Assembly: GCF_020382885.2 (NCBI RefSeq)
Contig: NC_058495.1
Location: 20,566,127-20,630,126 of the forward strand
Length of the DNA: 64,000 bases
Direction of reading: 5' to 3'
Source of the DNA: Scatophagus argus
Lineage: Eukaryota; Chordata; Actinopteri; Scatophagidae
Positions 38,010 to 51,200 of the stretch are shown here, one piece after another. The position numbers were made by a program, and so were the translations under genes. The notes beneath the pieces were generated by a model. That model did no database searches, was not told the origin of the DNA, and saw nothing but the letters and a program-made list of their open reading frames with translations. How positions within the stretch are numbered: the first letter of the stretch is position 1; the number at the start of each line of letters is the position of its first letter.

Positions 38010-41000
38010 ATGCTCTGCTTCTTCCTCCTGGTATGTAGCAGCACCAACTTCAATTCTTTCTGAAATTACTTTAAAATTACTGTTATAGATGTCAGGATTT
38101 CAGTCAGTTAAATTCTGTGTCACTTTGATAAGATTATTTTGTTTTGTTTTGTTTGCTTCATTGATAGTTTGGCACTACATCATTCCACTGTTTGCACTAC
38201 ATGTATATATATATTTATCTCGTTTTTTTTTTCTTCTTGTAAATACTTTATTCTTCATTTTTTATTATTTTGTATTTTGTATGGTGCACAGGAGAGAGAA
38301 AACCCGGAGTCAAATTCCTTGTATGGTCACACATACTTGGCAAATAAAGCTGCTTCTGATTCTGATTCTGAATATTACCAAAGATTAAGACATAAGATTT
38401 GACTATAGGCTGTAAACAGGCTGTCACTTATCTTTTAAAATATCATTTTACTTTATTCTACAAGTTAAGAGCCAGTGTTGTTTTTTCCCTCCAGATCAGT
38501 GCCCTGTTGCGTTTGTGTTTCAATAAGTTACCAATTATCTGTGTAAAACTTTATAGCATACTTAAAAGATGTTTTAAAAAAATACACTGTGACTCACCAC
38601 TTTCTGTGGAAATGCTTAGATAGATACTTTATTGATCCCGAGGGAAATTCAGTTTGTGTGCACGTTGTGTCTTCAACGTGTTCATTTCCACATGGACTGA
38701 TATAAATGATGAACACTTGCTTGTCAACCTATACAAACATTTTTACTTTGCGTGCTATGACTCTTGGTGTAAAGACTGTGCGCTTAAAGATGGTTTGGCT
38801 GTTTTGCCTTTCAGGTTTTTTATTTGTCAAGTGCAACAAGCTCAGAACTCCTGAGCCGTCACAGAAGGTCATGGATCATTGACTCCTTCACAATTGAGGA
38901 GGAAAATCCAGGACCGTTCCCTTATGTGTTGGGCAATGTAAGAAAACCACTGAGTAAAGAACCAAATATTACACAAACACGCCATTATACCAAACATTAC
39001 TATTTGAATGCAAATGCATCATGAAAATGCATAAATGACTCAGGTTCCCCAAAGCTGACTGCAAAGTGTTTGGTGTTGTGTTGTAGATAAGTATCAATCG
39101 AAACTATCGAGTATACTTTGACCTCTTTGGGGAAGGAGTGGATGAGGAGCCGAAAGATGTCTTCTCCATCGATAAAGAATCTGGCATATTGTTGGTCCAC
39201 AGGGCTGTGGACTATGAGGAGAAGACAATGCTTAAGGTTAGGCTCAGTGCTTACCAACATCTGCTGCTGTAAACTTGTGATTAGGGATGTACAAGCTGTC
39301 GGAGAGTTACTGGCAATACCCTCATGAGTTTCAGAAAGTTATGAGGGTCATTGCTCTAAATAGTTAGTCTGATTAAGCAATGATGATTATAACAAACTGT
39401 TCCTCATATATCTTACAAATGAAACAAAATATTGCAAACATACACTACTTAGTTATGTCATAGCTAATATGAGACATCAGTTTGAATAGTTAACTGTATT
39501 GCACATTGTTTTTTGCAATGATGAGTCATATCTCTCAATTTGTAGCTGAAATTCGAGGCCAGGAAGACAGATTTATCGATTGACACAAATTTAGGCATCT
39601 TGATTTCCATACTGGACATCAATGACAACCCACCGCGCTTTCAGAAGGATCTGTATGAAATCGAAGTTTCAGAAGGAGATGCTCAAGGTAAAGAATATAC
39701 CGGTATCTAAAAAATTGTGTCCATTTTTTTCTTTTTACTTTTTGTCACCTACAACGTGTATTATGTGTGCTCCTCATTTGTTTGTGAAAAGAGTTTTGTC
39801 ATTTCCCAACAGGCTCCCATTTGCTGACGGTTGTGGCCTATGACAACGACAAGAGAGGAACACTCAACTCAACGGTCCACTACGAAATCAAATCAGTGTC
39901 TCCAAACACTTCTGACACTGAATTCTTCATCAATGAGTCTGGAATGATCTCATTCAAAGGCTGTTTGGATCGTGAGGCAAGACAATTTAATATATGTGGT
40001 GTTTATGTAATTATATACATACATGCTTGCTTTGATCACTACTTAATTAAATCACATTTTAGAAAAACGCTTACAGTATGTCAACCAGAATAACCTGCAG
40101 GGCGAGTTTGTAACAAAGTAATTCGGCATCTATATGTATGTCAGTGACACAGATTTGGCATAATGATGTAATGAAATGATGAAAATACACATAAAAAACT
40201 ACTGATCTGTCTTTATTTGCTTGTATTAAGGTGGCTGAAATGTTTACGGTGTTGGTGGAGGCTAAGGACCAAGGCGAGGTAGTCAGTCTGTCCAGCTCAA
40301 CCACAGTTGTCGTTCATGTCCAGGATGACAACAACCACCTCCCAACCATCAGCGGACAGACGGTAGGCAGCCATCTTGGTGTATAGTTTCTTGGTAACAT
40401 CACAATGATTTCTACACATCACAAATATGGGGTGATTACTGTATATATATATAAAGTTTAAGAGTTTTATCCCAAGCACTGGAAATAAATTGTCTGTCTT
40501 CTTACACAGGACTTCTATCTACAGAACTGTGAATTTGTTTGTGCGCCTCAGTAGCTATACAACATACCACCAGTTGACGCTAACACCTAGTGACATTGCT
40601 GCCGCTCTGTATGTTATTTTTCCAACCAACTTTAGATGAAACCAAAAAAAATAGCAATACAAGGCACCAAATTTGATGAATGAACTGTATTCTTATCTGA
40701 ATTAACTGAGTTAACAGATCAGAATCATAATCAAGGATTATGTTGAAAAAACAATAGCCATGAATGCCACTGAAGCAGACAGTTTCTAATGGCTTGGCTT
40801 CAGTGATAACTGCAGATATTCATTCATTTTAGTCTAAAAAAATATTCTAAAAAATATATCTATAATCTAAAAAATATTATTTGCTTTCAAATACTTGTAA
40901 TCTGCTTGTACATTCTCCTGTGGGAAGTACATACCTATAATGAAATGCAGTTTTTCTTGCCATGCTCAAAAGAATATTCAGCAAATAAGATGAATTTCCT

Positions 41001-44000
41001 CAGGAATTATTCACATTGATACAATCTTGGGATTCATTTGTACTGAGTCTCCCCAACCCCCCAAAAAAAATTATATGACAAGAAAAAAACTACACATCCA
41101 CTCTATGAACTAATAAACAACAATCCAAGCACACAAGGACAAAAAATGTAGTTTTAATAACACAAGTTGCATATCTGCTCAATAGTAGCAGTAGGAATTA
41201 CAGATAACAGATTTCTGCAGTTCTTCTCCTCACCTCTGCACCTTGGATTCATTACAACAGGGCTCTGGTACAGTTAAAGAACATGAGACTGGGACTTCTC
41301 CTCTGCGGCTGCATGTGATAGACAAGGACACTCCAAATAGCCTGGCGTGGAGAGTCCGATACACCATACACGGAGACGAGGGAAAGCACTTTATGATAGA
41401 AACAGACCCAGACACCAATGATGGAATCCTGACAGTCGTTAAAGTAAGAGCTCTTTGGCTGCATGCTTTACATTACAGGAACACCCACCTGAGGTCTGAC
41501 ATGTAATTACTACACACCTGTTTGTCACAGTGCATCTGCTCCCAGGAGTTGACATGTTCAAGTTCTGTCCTTTAATTAATTAATGCTTTATAAATGACAC
41601 AAAAATGAGCAATTTAACACAACTACTTTATATTTTCAGCCTTTAGACTTTGAAGAGGGTGCACAGAGGCAGCTGTCCATCTCAGTGGAAAATGAGATGC
41701 CATATTACTCCTGTAAAGTAAAGAACAGGATTTCCTCTGGTCTTTGGGACGTTGAAACCGGTACAGGTGATGCAGACCAGCCTCACTCTGTGAAAGTTCT
41801 CATTGAAGTTGAGGACATCAATGACCCCCCGGTGTTCAGCGTGACTGTCAAAAAGGCCATGTTGGAGGAGAACTCACCCATTGGAACCTGGGTAGAGAAA
41901 GTGACCGCTGTTGATCCCGACTCCAGTCACGCAAGAGATTTTGTGTAAGTCGAACGTTTATTCCAACGCTTTTGAGCTCTTACCTCGCTACAGCACAGCA
42001 AATTGTGGTTCCCTGCAGGTACAAAGTTGGAAATGATCCTGCTGGCTGGCTGACGGTGGATTCCCACACAGGAGACATCACAACAGTCAAGATACCTGAC
42101 AGAGAATCTCCTCATGTTGTTGACGGCATCTACACCATCTTACTGAATGCAGTGGATGATGGTAAAACTCTGGACACATGGACACACATTTTTTGGATGG
42201 AATAAAGATTCAGATTTAGTCACCAATCTGTTGTGACAGGATTTGTTTGTTTTATCCCTCACAGGTAACCCACCTTTGACAGGCACAGCCACACTGAACA
42301 TCCACATGATCGACCAAAACGACAACGTGCCTCAGCCCACAGAGCACAATGTGGATATGTGCCTCTCTGACAGCCCCACCACCACCAACATCACAGCTTT
42401 TGACCTGGATGGAAATCCCTTTGGAGGACCTTTTTCATTTGAACTGATGGGGGATGTTGAAGGAAAATGGAAACTGAGTCCCTCATATGGTAGGAATAGT
42501 TATGCTATGTAGTGGAACTTAACATAGCATACATAACAACCAAACAACAATCACTCAGCTGTGTGATCTTTTTCATCTCAGGGTACACAGCTGGCCTGGT
42601 GAAGGAGCCTGGCGTGTATGCCGGCCACCACACAATCGATGTAAAGATCTCTGACATGCAGGGGGAGTTTGGCGTTTACAACATTAGTGTGACTGTATGT
42701 GACTGCTCTGTGACGCCCAACTGCCAAAGACGAGTTGCTGCCACAAAAGCTGCCGGTGCAGTCGGCGTAGTGTTTGCCTCGCTGTTTCTACTCCTGTGTA
42801 AGAAACTGAATGGCTGGTGTCGAAACATACTGTAACATGTTGTTACGATTCTGATAAGTCACCACCAGTTGAATTTTGTCCTCTCCTTCTCGCTGACAGT
42901 TCTGCTGTTTTTGGCAATTGCCATCTCCTGCAAAAAAGAGTTCATTGCTTTGCAGGCCGACAGTTCCTCCGGAGAAACCCTCCTCCCATCAAACATTGAG
43001 GAACCAGGGAAAGACTGCAAGGTCACTGCTCAGAAACATTTGCAAACAAACCAGTGACACATTTCCAGATTACTGTTCATGCAACCACCAGTAAATGCTT
43101 TCTTTTATTTCAAGCTACCCGACAGCATCCTGGTAGTGTCAGCTGATAAGAAGAACTACAGTATGCCTGATTGGCACGGTCAGCTTGATGGAATACCACA
43201 AGGACAAGTTTCAGCAACGGTGGGTTGTGGTGAAAGTTTGCCTCTGTAGACTTAAACTTTTACATTTGAGCACAAACTTGGTTGTTAACAGGTTTTTTCA
43301 CACATCCTTTGATGAAGATGTTGATGTGAAAAAATTGAAGACTGCTTTTGGAATGTGTGAACCTGATGGCTATTTGTGACAGTTGCTCCCTTTGTTATGT
43401 TCAACAGAATGTGGAGCAAAAAACTACCTTCAAAGACCATGGAGATTACAGAAGAGAAAGTATTTCCTATTTATTCAACGAGGACTGGAATGACATAGTA
43501 TGCTATCACTGAAAGTTAATTATATAAGTCACAAATGTAAATATTTTCATCTTTTCTCATTCATTTAAATCAATCCTTCTTCTCAGACAAACTGGAATTC
43601 TGCAACAGCCAATAGCTACCACGACATCAAACAGGTAGGACACAAATAAGCCGTTTAATTACTTGAAGGCAGCAGCTGAGGAAACTTAAATCTTTGTATG
43701 AACTTTTTGTTGTGTACAGATGGAGAACATGAGCACAATGCATGTCAGGAACTCGAGCTATGGACCAGACGCAGCTCTCCTAACCCTCCTTGATCAGGTT
43801 GGTAGCACACTTTAGAGCATCATGCCTACTCTGCTACATTAGACACAGTAAATGCATGCAGGAGCCTGTTGCAGCATTTTTGATTTTCCCCTTTCCTCCT
43901 GCAGAGGCTCTCTTCTCTCCAGGAAACAGAAGATGATCTGCTGGACTACTGGCCTCACCTCTACACAGATGAAGGGAACTTAGACAACTTCTCAGAGCTG

Positions 44001-44105
44001 GACAACATCACCATTCCCGACAACGATTCATTCCAGAAAGTGCTGAAAGACTTGGGCCCTGAGTTCAACCAACTGGCTTCCATTTGCAAGCCACCACAAA
44101 ACTGA
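38010..44105 (+). CDS. cdh26: Cadherin-26-like adhesion protein, 17 exons
   Basis: Calcium-dependent single-pass adhesion receptor. Exons: 38010-38030, 38815-38937, 39087-39236, 39546-39687, 39813-39976, 40231-40362, 41261-41443, 41640-41944, 42019-42161, 42265-42489, 42582-42797, 42900-43021, 43115-43219, 43408-43497, 43587-43634, 43720-43797, 43905-44105. Total about 815 residues (human CDH26, 832). A signal peptide MLCFFLLVFYLSSATS is followed by a very short propeptide ending RHRR, then SWIIDSFTIEEENPGPFP. Five cadherin repeats carry calcium motifs such as DINDNPP, DREV, VEDINDPP and DQNDN. The transmembrane helix is at about residues 586-611, followed by CKKEF. The C-terminus, KDLGPEFNQLASIC, resembles the catenin-binding DWGPRFKKLADMYGG of classical cadherins. 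The intron after exon 5 has a GC donor. Family and length support cdh26; a fish-specific tandem relative cannot be excluded. Confidence 0.88.
38180..38372 (+). repeat. 3' end of a LINE (L2-like tail)
   Basis: 'caaattccttgtatgg...catacttggcaaataaagctg' followed by a (GATTCT)n tail to about 38372 is the classic 3' end of a teleost LINE. The rest of the element is absent (5' truncation). It sits in cadherin intron 1. The LINE clade is from memory. Confidence 0.65.
38617..38655 (-). repeat. short LINE 3' tail, reverse orientation
   Basis: 'tagatagatactttattgatcccgagggaaattc' is the reverse complement of the Rex/Babar-type fish tail 'gaatttccc..gggatcaataaagtatctatcta'. Only the tail is present, in cadherin intron 1. 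Confidence 0.65.
40363..41260 (+). other. cdh26 intron 6, the longest within the repeat-coding part
   Basis: AT-rich intron of about 0.9 kb between exons coding for the second and third cadherin repeats. No element was recognised with confidence. Confidence 0.7.
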
Positions 44106-44673
44106 ATACATTTTTGTTCTTGAGGATTCTTTACATTCTCCATATTCAGGTATAATCTGCACCACCAGAGGTGAACGGCTGTTAGTCATATATTATTTAA
44201 TATCAACTATCACAAAGCCCTCCACAATTCTCATTTTACAAGTAGGGAAAAGAAAAATAAGGTACATCTGTCCTCCAAAAGCAATTTGGAGTTAGACTTG
44301 GACAGAATTTAATACATTCAGTAACAAAAAAAAAAAAAAAAATTCTGCACCTGCTGGCCTGTTCAACTTCCACAACTTCCACATTTGCAATTTACCAAAA
44401 TACCAATGAATAAATGTGTTTTAAGCATACATCAGCTTGATTAAAAGAAATTGCTCTCCCATTTCATACAATATAAAGATTCAAAGCACAAAATGTTCCC
44501 TAAATGCATATTTGGGAAACTGAAAACAACGACAACAACAAAAAAAAAACGACAACCAAAAAAAACAAAAAAAAACTTCAAGCTTCAATTGCTTCAAAAG
44601 TGGGGAAAAAAGGGAGGTACTTTTTAAATAAATAGAAACCACATTATTTACAGAAAATAACAAAGAAAATCCT
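44106..44673. other. convergent 3' ends of cdh26 and lsm14b
   Basis: Only 568 bases separate the two stop codons. A plus-strand AATAAA at 44409-44414 is the best cdh26 signal. On the minus strand only ATTAAA-type signals (TTTAAT at 44196-44201 and near 44307) were found, so the two 3'UTRs probably overlap. Several poly-A runs lie between 44325 and 44575. Confidence 0.5.
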
Positions 44674-46769
44674 TCACACCCTCCCACTACCAATTTTTGG
44701 GAGGGGGCGCTGCTCATTGGTGGTCTGCCCTCCGCGTCCTCGGCCCCTGAATGCTCTGCCTCTCAGGAAGCGGCCCGGCACTCCAAATGTTTCCATGTTC
44801 AACTTCTTCTCCTCCGCCCAGGTGGTTCTCCTGACGATGAACAACAACAAAAAAAAATTAATGTATTGTAGCGTGACACACAAAGACTAACAGCACACGT
44901 TAGAGAATCACCTGGGCTTAAGCTCTGATGAGATGTTGTCAAAGAAGCATTTGGCTTTGTCGTAGTATTTATCTCCCAGAGTTTCCTCTTGCATTCCCTG
45001 GCTGTGCGGGGCCTCCCCAGAATCCATCTTTTCAACTGCGGAAATTCACAAAAATGCATACATACTCCTAAATATTTTGCTATATGGTGTCTACATTGAC
45101 AGACTTGACTTTGAAATAAGCATACCTGTGACCTCCTTTGTAAGATCATCTTTAAACTGAGCATTTGCAGTTTCAAAATCAAAATCTGACTCAAACTGCA
45201 AGGTTGTGGCCTTTGAGTTTTTCACAAGGAGTTGGCCTCTGCTTCTGTTCCTGGACCTGCGACTACCTGCAAGTGAGAACACACTAGTGAGACACACTAC
45301 TGTAGAACTGGTGTGGTAACCAGTTCAGGTTCATCTAGTCTCTAATATTTACCCATAATCCATTTCTTACAGACAGATGAGCAATATTTATATAATAATA
45401 ATAATACATAAAAAATCCTGCTGTGCTTCTGCTATTTTCTGATGTTTCTTGACAGCAGAAACAGTCAAGATAAAGCAAACATTGCTGTCCTGTTGGTGTA
45501 AAATGCACTTTTCTAACTTTTATAAAACAATTCATTCTGATACCTTGTTTTTGCCTTTTCTTCTGGTTCTCAGTACCTTGGCTTTCAACCTTGGCTGCAC
45601 TTGGCCGAGATGTTGCCTGGCCTAAGCATAAATACATTTTTCTTATTTAAGCTGGATTATATAAGCAATGCAAGAAAGAGAAGGTGAATGATTTCTGCAT
45701 TATGTTAAAGTTTGCTTACTGGTGGGGACATTCTCCTTCTGAACCTGGGAACCACCCCGGCCAGAGCGCTGGGCTGGACGAACTGGCTGTCTGGCCTGTG
45801 GCTGGGTTGAGGTCTTCCCCCTTTTCTGAGCAGCACTGGCCAATGGCACAGTCTGGACAGCCTGCTCAACCATGGGAGCTCTTCTCGCTGGGATGCCGTG
45901 AAGGCCTGGTACCACGGAGAACAGGAATAAACACAGTAGGGCATGACCAAGTGCAGATACATGTGAGAAGTAGACTTAAACGTGATATCGGAGAGACAAC
46001 TTATGTGTCCAAAAGTTAATTTACTCTACCTAAGCCCAACGCCGCATTGTACTGCTGGCTGAGTAGTGAACTAGCCGCCAGCTGGTTGTAGGTGGGCATC
46101 ATGTCTCTGTATGGACTCCAGCGTGGGTGATATGCAGCAGAGGAGCTGCCAATGGATGACTAAAAATCATAAAAATTAAGACAAAGGGAACTTGTTTAAT
46201 CAGGTATGAGAATTGTGCATTTTGCCTGCCTACACATCTACAAAGTGAAAATTACTTTAAAAGGTGAGCCTTGTGTAACATACCTGTACAATAGCAGGGT
46301 CACAAGGCAGTCCATGGTGTGGTTTCGGTGGTTCAGACACAGTGATGTCTTTAATGTCACTTCCTCTGAAGATTATGTATTCATAAATTTCATCTTTGGG
46401 TGGCACTGGTCTGTCTGTGTGTCGGTCCTCTGTCCCATAGGACTTAACTGATGGGCAATAAAGTTAAATGAAAAACAAAGACAGGTTTTGTTTACCTCCG
46501 GCATACTTTCTTCATAACTTAATATAGAATGAATGAATTAAAATAATCAATTAACTAAATTATAACCTTGTGTTGCATATACAGTTGTGTATAATGGAGA
46601 AGAGAGAAAAAACACGTGTCACTTGCAAGCCTGTCAACCTACCTTTGGCTAACGCAACCGTAGACCTGTCGGTGTCGACAGAGGACAATATTCCCTCATA
46701 CCGAATCTGCGCCTTGGATATCAAACTTATTTTACTGCCAATGTACGGGGTTCCTCCTCCAGCACTCAT
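44674..46769 (-). CDS. lsm14b: LSM14B (RAP55 family) mRNP protein, 8 exons
   Basis: LSM14 proteins sit in P-bodies and stress granules, bind DDX6 and 4E-T and repress translation, with a known role for LSM14B in oocyte mRNA storage. Exons on the minus strand: 46769-46643, 46447-46284, 46159-46030, 45905-45720, 45621-45544, 45266-45126, 45035-44912, 44830-44674; about 368 residues. The N-terminal LSm domain begins [20 protein letters not shown] and continues [15 protein letters not shown] and [20 protein letters not shown] box follows ([11 protein letters not shown]), then an FFD box ([17 protein letters not shown]) and a TFG box ([16 protein letters not shown]) running into RGG repeats. [10 protein letters not shown]-like [13 protein letters not shown] favours LSM14B over LSM14A. 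The DFDF-to-FFD spacer is short for the family. It is head-to-head with taf4. Confidence 0.94.
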
Positions 46770-48284
46770 GTTCGCCGTGAAAAGAGGCTTTGTTTTCAGT
46801 CTGAAAAGTCAGCGGCTAAAACACAGAGCACTAAACCACAGGACACATCAGACATTAGCTAATTAGCAACGATGTGCACAATTAGCGGGCACCTGTGCGC
46901 TTTATAGGGTTGCCAGTGACGCGCCTCTTTGCTGCTGGGTCACCTGCGTGTAAAACAGGGTTAGTTTGTTCAGCCAGACGGCGTACACCGCCTGCGAGAC
47001 TACATCTGGCTCTGTACAAACACATTTACACACACACGGCCGCACAGGTGAGTGAGTGAGTGAGTGAGTGAGGAGTTTGAGGAAAACAGTAAAAAGGATT
47101 TTAAAAATGTTACTTTATTTCAGTTTCTTGAAAACATGATTTGAGAACTTCAGTCAGGGTTTCCGTGTCCCTCTCACCCATGGAGTGAAATTATATCCAG
47201 AATTAAATAAATTTAAAAAAAATAAAATTAGACCTATATTACAACATCATTGTTCAATATAACAAAGGTCGTAGGCCCAACTTAAATGTTTAGAAGAAAC
47301 TTAAAAGGAAACTAGACTTAGACATTATGAAATGACGATTAAAAATGGTCTTTTATCCTATTTTTATGTTTTAGGAGTTTAACAAGTTCACAAGACAGCC
47401 ATTTCTCAATACTAACTACATCAAGCGTAAAGTTTTATTTTTCTTTTTACAGTTAACTGACCGGTCATTCGGAGTAGGGTACAGTAGCCTATAATAAAAG
47501 TTTATTTGCGATTCTCTCTATTAATTAAATTGTGGGTAAACTTCCATAAAAATTGGCAAGTGCAAAATTCCTCACAGCTGATTAATACTGATTAAAAAAG
47601 AATGTTATGCTCCGATTGCTCATATAAACAACGATACCAAAAATGTAGCTACTTTCAACTTTCAGTAGCTTAGTAGTATTAACTTTTGAATAAATTAGAT
47701 AAATTCGGATTTAAATTTAATATGAAAGCAAACGTGACCGTATACTTTCTGTTTGCACTGTGGATTTATGGTAAAACCAGAACACGTGGGTGCTAAAGCA
47801 GACTTAATCTCATGACTGCTGACAGTACACTACAATATTTCCTCTCTACAAGGAGGGTGGGGCGCCCTCAAACGTCTCTTGACAACACCAACTTCACTAG
47901 CTGGCCAAAACACTGCAGCCATCTTGCACAGCGCATCGAGAGTGATTAAACTCTGAAATTTGGTTTGTTAGCTTGTTGTAAACCTCGGTATCATTCTACC
48001 AGGAGTCGCACGTTACGATTCTGGAACGGAGCAGTTAACTAGATAGCATAAACAAGCAAGCGACGATGTAACATTTGATGAAAACATATCGTCTCCGGTA
48101 CGATGTTGTTCCGTCTCACGCATCCCCTGGAATGACGGCTGAAGCCATTGGTACCGCCTTTTAGAATGAGGAACAGCCAATCACAGCTCGTCGAAATCCC
48201 TACACGGAGACGTTAAGTTGTTGTGCGCACGCGCATGTCAGTTGGTAAATACCTTACTTCTCACAAGCTCGCAGGAGTGTGAAG
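46770..48284. promoter_or_regulatory. lsm14b-taf4 divergent intergenic and promoter region
   Basis: A 1.5-kb spacer. Both ends are CpG-rich (about 46860-47045 and 47850-48280); the middle is AT-rich with no feature. On the taf4 side there are a CCAAT box (48177-48181), an inverted CCAAT (48147-48151) and a YY1-like GCCATCTTG (47918-47926). A GTGA tetramer repeat lies at 47048-47072. Two separate promoters are more likely than one shared one. Confidence 0.5.
47048..47072. repeat. (GTGA)6 microsatellite
   Basis: Six GTGA tetramers just upstream of lsm14b. Confidence 0.95.
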
Positions 48285-51200
48285 ATGGCGGTTGGCTCTG
48301 GACTGCTGGATGAGCCGTTTTTACACACAGAGGTGAATAAAGCGGTAGTTTGTCATTCTGCACAGTCTGTAGAGCCACAACTATCGTTCTTGTGTCACAA
48401 CAACCACTGGGGTAGGCACGAGACAGCCGGTAATTACATTGCTATAGTTCCGGGACAAGGGGGTAGCGCGAGCTAATGTCCAGCTGGGACTTGGTCAAGA
48501 CGATTGCTGAAGCAGGTAACTGTAACTATTAATGCTATTTTCCTCTTTGTCTCTCCGAGTATAAAAGCAAGCGCCGGAGCTGAGAGACACAAGTAGATGT
48601 GTCAGAGTCTTGCCCCGTCATATTCAAGATTGTTTGTGCTCCTTCCAAACAAGTTGAAGTGCAGTAGGGGGGTCTTATCATAGCGAGGTCCCCATGATTC
48701 AACTATGGATGCATCGACAGCCAGCACGGATTCCACCACGGGGCACGACCCTGGCAAAACACATGTTAGCAGCGTTGTAACATCTCTCCCTAATCACCAG
48801 GGAAAAGAAGGCTTGTATTCTGTGCAGACTTTCAATGGGAGCCAAACTATGAACTCTCACAATTCAGGAAGCGCTGCCACTGTCGGAGGCACGACAGTGA
48901 CAAGTGGAATTGGTAACAGCGGCGGCACTGCGATATCTGTCACGGCTGTCAACAGTGGACCAGTAACGTCAAAAGGACTGGCCAGTGCGATAATGTCCCC
49001 GTCGTCAAACAGTGTAATTCAGACTCCCCTCACGAACTCGCAGAGTGTTGTTGCTTCAGTTCAGCCTACGAGCCCGGCAACAGGACCCACCGTGACACTC
49101 GCCAGGCCGCCTATGCAACCCGCGTTGTCGAGCGCAACTTTGAACGGGAACAATAATGTGAGTCCTGCTGTGGTTGTCAATACAACAGGTCAGACAGGTA
49201 TCACCATACAAAACCCGCATGTAAACAATACTCAGGCGCCCAGCTCGGTGTCTGTCAGCGCAGGGTCGCACATAATCAAGGCAGAACCACCCACTTCAAT
49301 AATACAGTTGGCACCGCAGCCGGCCGTCATTTCCAGCGCTCCCCGGATTCCGGTGACGGTGGCTGGCAGCCCAGGCGGGATCCGAGCTCTGACGCCTCAG
49401 ATGTTGGCCCCAAGGCTCCCCCAGACCTCCCCGGGGCAGCCCAGTATACATAACATTCAGCTACCCCCCGGTGAGTCAAGTCAGAAATGTTTACTGTGTG
49501 TGCAGAGGCACTATGCGGTCATGTATATAGCCTGTGTAGCGGTATATTGTACAGTATGTATTTTAAAACTCTTAATTCATAACTCTTTCTATTTCTTAAA
49601 CTGTTTTGCACACTTTTTGCACACTATATTGTTCTTGTGAGCTGCCACGACAAGTGAATTTCCCCACTGTGGGATCAGTGAAGTTCAACCTATTTATTTT
49701 CACCCTTTCTGATTCACCATATTGGTTTCATTTTCATTTCCCTTGGAACAATGTTTGTTAAAAATAAATATTCAATGATTAAATTCTCATTTAATGTCGG
49801 TCATCTGAATACAGAACATCTGTAAACTTAACTGACTTGTACTCAGCAGGGCTTTGGCTTTCTCTCCAGCGTCTTCATGTGATTGTCTCTTATATTTTGT
49901 GACTTGGTCCAGGGATGGTGCTAGTGCGCAGTGAGAGTGGACAGCTGCTGATGATTCCTCAGCAGGCTCTGGCCCAGATGCAGGCCCAGGCACAGGGAGG
50001 CATGGCACCTCGGCCTGCTACACCAACAAACGTGCCTCCTGGCCAGGTAAGATCACACAGTCTGCTGTAGAAATAAGGCAACCAGTCTCACTTGAGTGAC
50101 AGGGCCAGTACGTTCTCCTGTCTATAGCATAGGGAAGCATCTGTTGACTGGAACATTAGAAAAGTTACAGCCCACGTGTAGCTATATGGAAAGTAGTGTG
50201 CCTGTATGTACTTTAATTTTTTGTGCATAAAAGTCTTTTGTTGTTTGATGAAACTGCGTGCTGCACATCATATCATACTTTGTGCCTCATCTCAGGCTCC
50301 TGCAAACACCGTCATCAGCAGACAAGTGGCTCCCAGCGCCATCATCCGTCAGGGCTGTCCAGCTCCAGCGTCGCTCACTGCAACCACCACTCTTCATAGA
50401 CCTCCCATCCTTCAGGTAACCTCACCAGCTGGTGTCACTTCATTTCTGATTTTGTTAATTTGGCTTGTTGGATTGCACAAGCTGCAGAATGAAGGATCGT
50501 ATATGCACAGGGCCTCATTTAATGTTTGAAATTGGGTCAGCTTTATAATATTTTATAGTACACCACAATATTACCAGTTTATGTGTCAAAGTGACACTTA
50601 AGTAGGATCTAATCAGTTTTTTTTTCAAAAAGCAAAGGGTGCAAACGCTTATTCTCTGGAGGATTTAGTATTTGGTGCTCAGTGTGAATACATGTCTTTC
50701 AAATGCTTGGATTTATTGGTAATCCTGAACTTTGTTTCCTGGATTTACTATAGTAGAGTTGAAACATAGAATCCAAGGAATTAATATTAACAAAACGATA
50801 TTCTATAATTCCCAGCAGCCAGAGATACTGGACTCTTGACACAATGTATCATGTCTTTATGAAGTACAAAATGGATGGACAAGCAAGATACATGTAGGTT
50901 TGTTTGTTTTTTTTAGAAGTTGGCTGTGTCCATGTAATACAGAATTTTGGTTAAAACTGTGAAGCATTTTTCTTACTTGTAATGTTTGCTAAAGTCTTAG
51001 TTGATCTAGATCAGCTCAGGTTGCACAAACATGAAACTGTAAATATGAAATGTAATTATGTTATTGCATTTATACAGATTTTTTTATGTTTGTAAAAAAA
51101 ATATTTTGATGATAAATAAGTTGAGTGTTTAGACCAATTTTATAGCTATACCGTTAATGGCTTCACCTTTTGTTAATATGGGACCTAATCTAGCCAACAG

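Noticed and set aside
38180-38372. Intact LINE with reverse transcriptase
   Set aside because: Only the 3' tail is present; no reverse-transcriptase motifs are found in any frame nearby.
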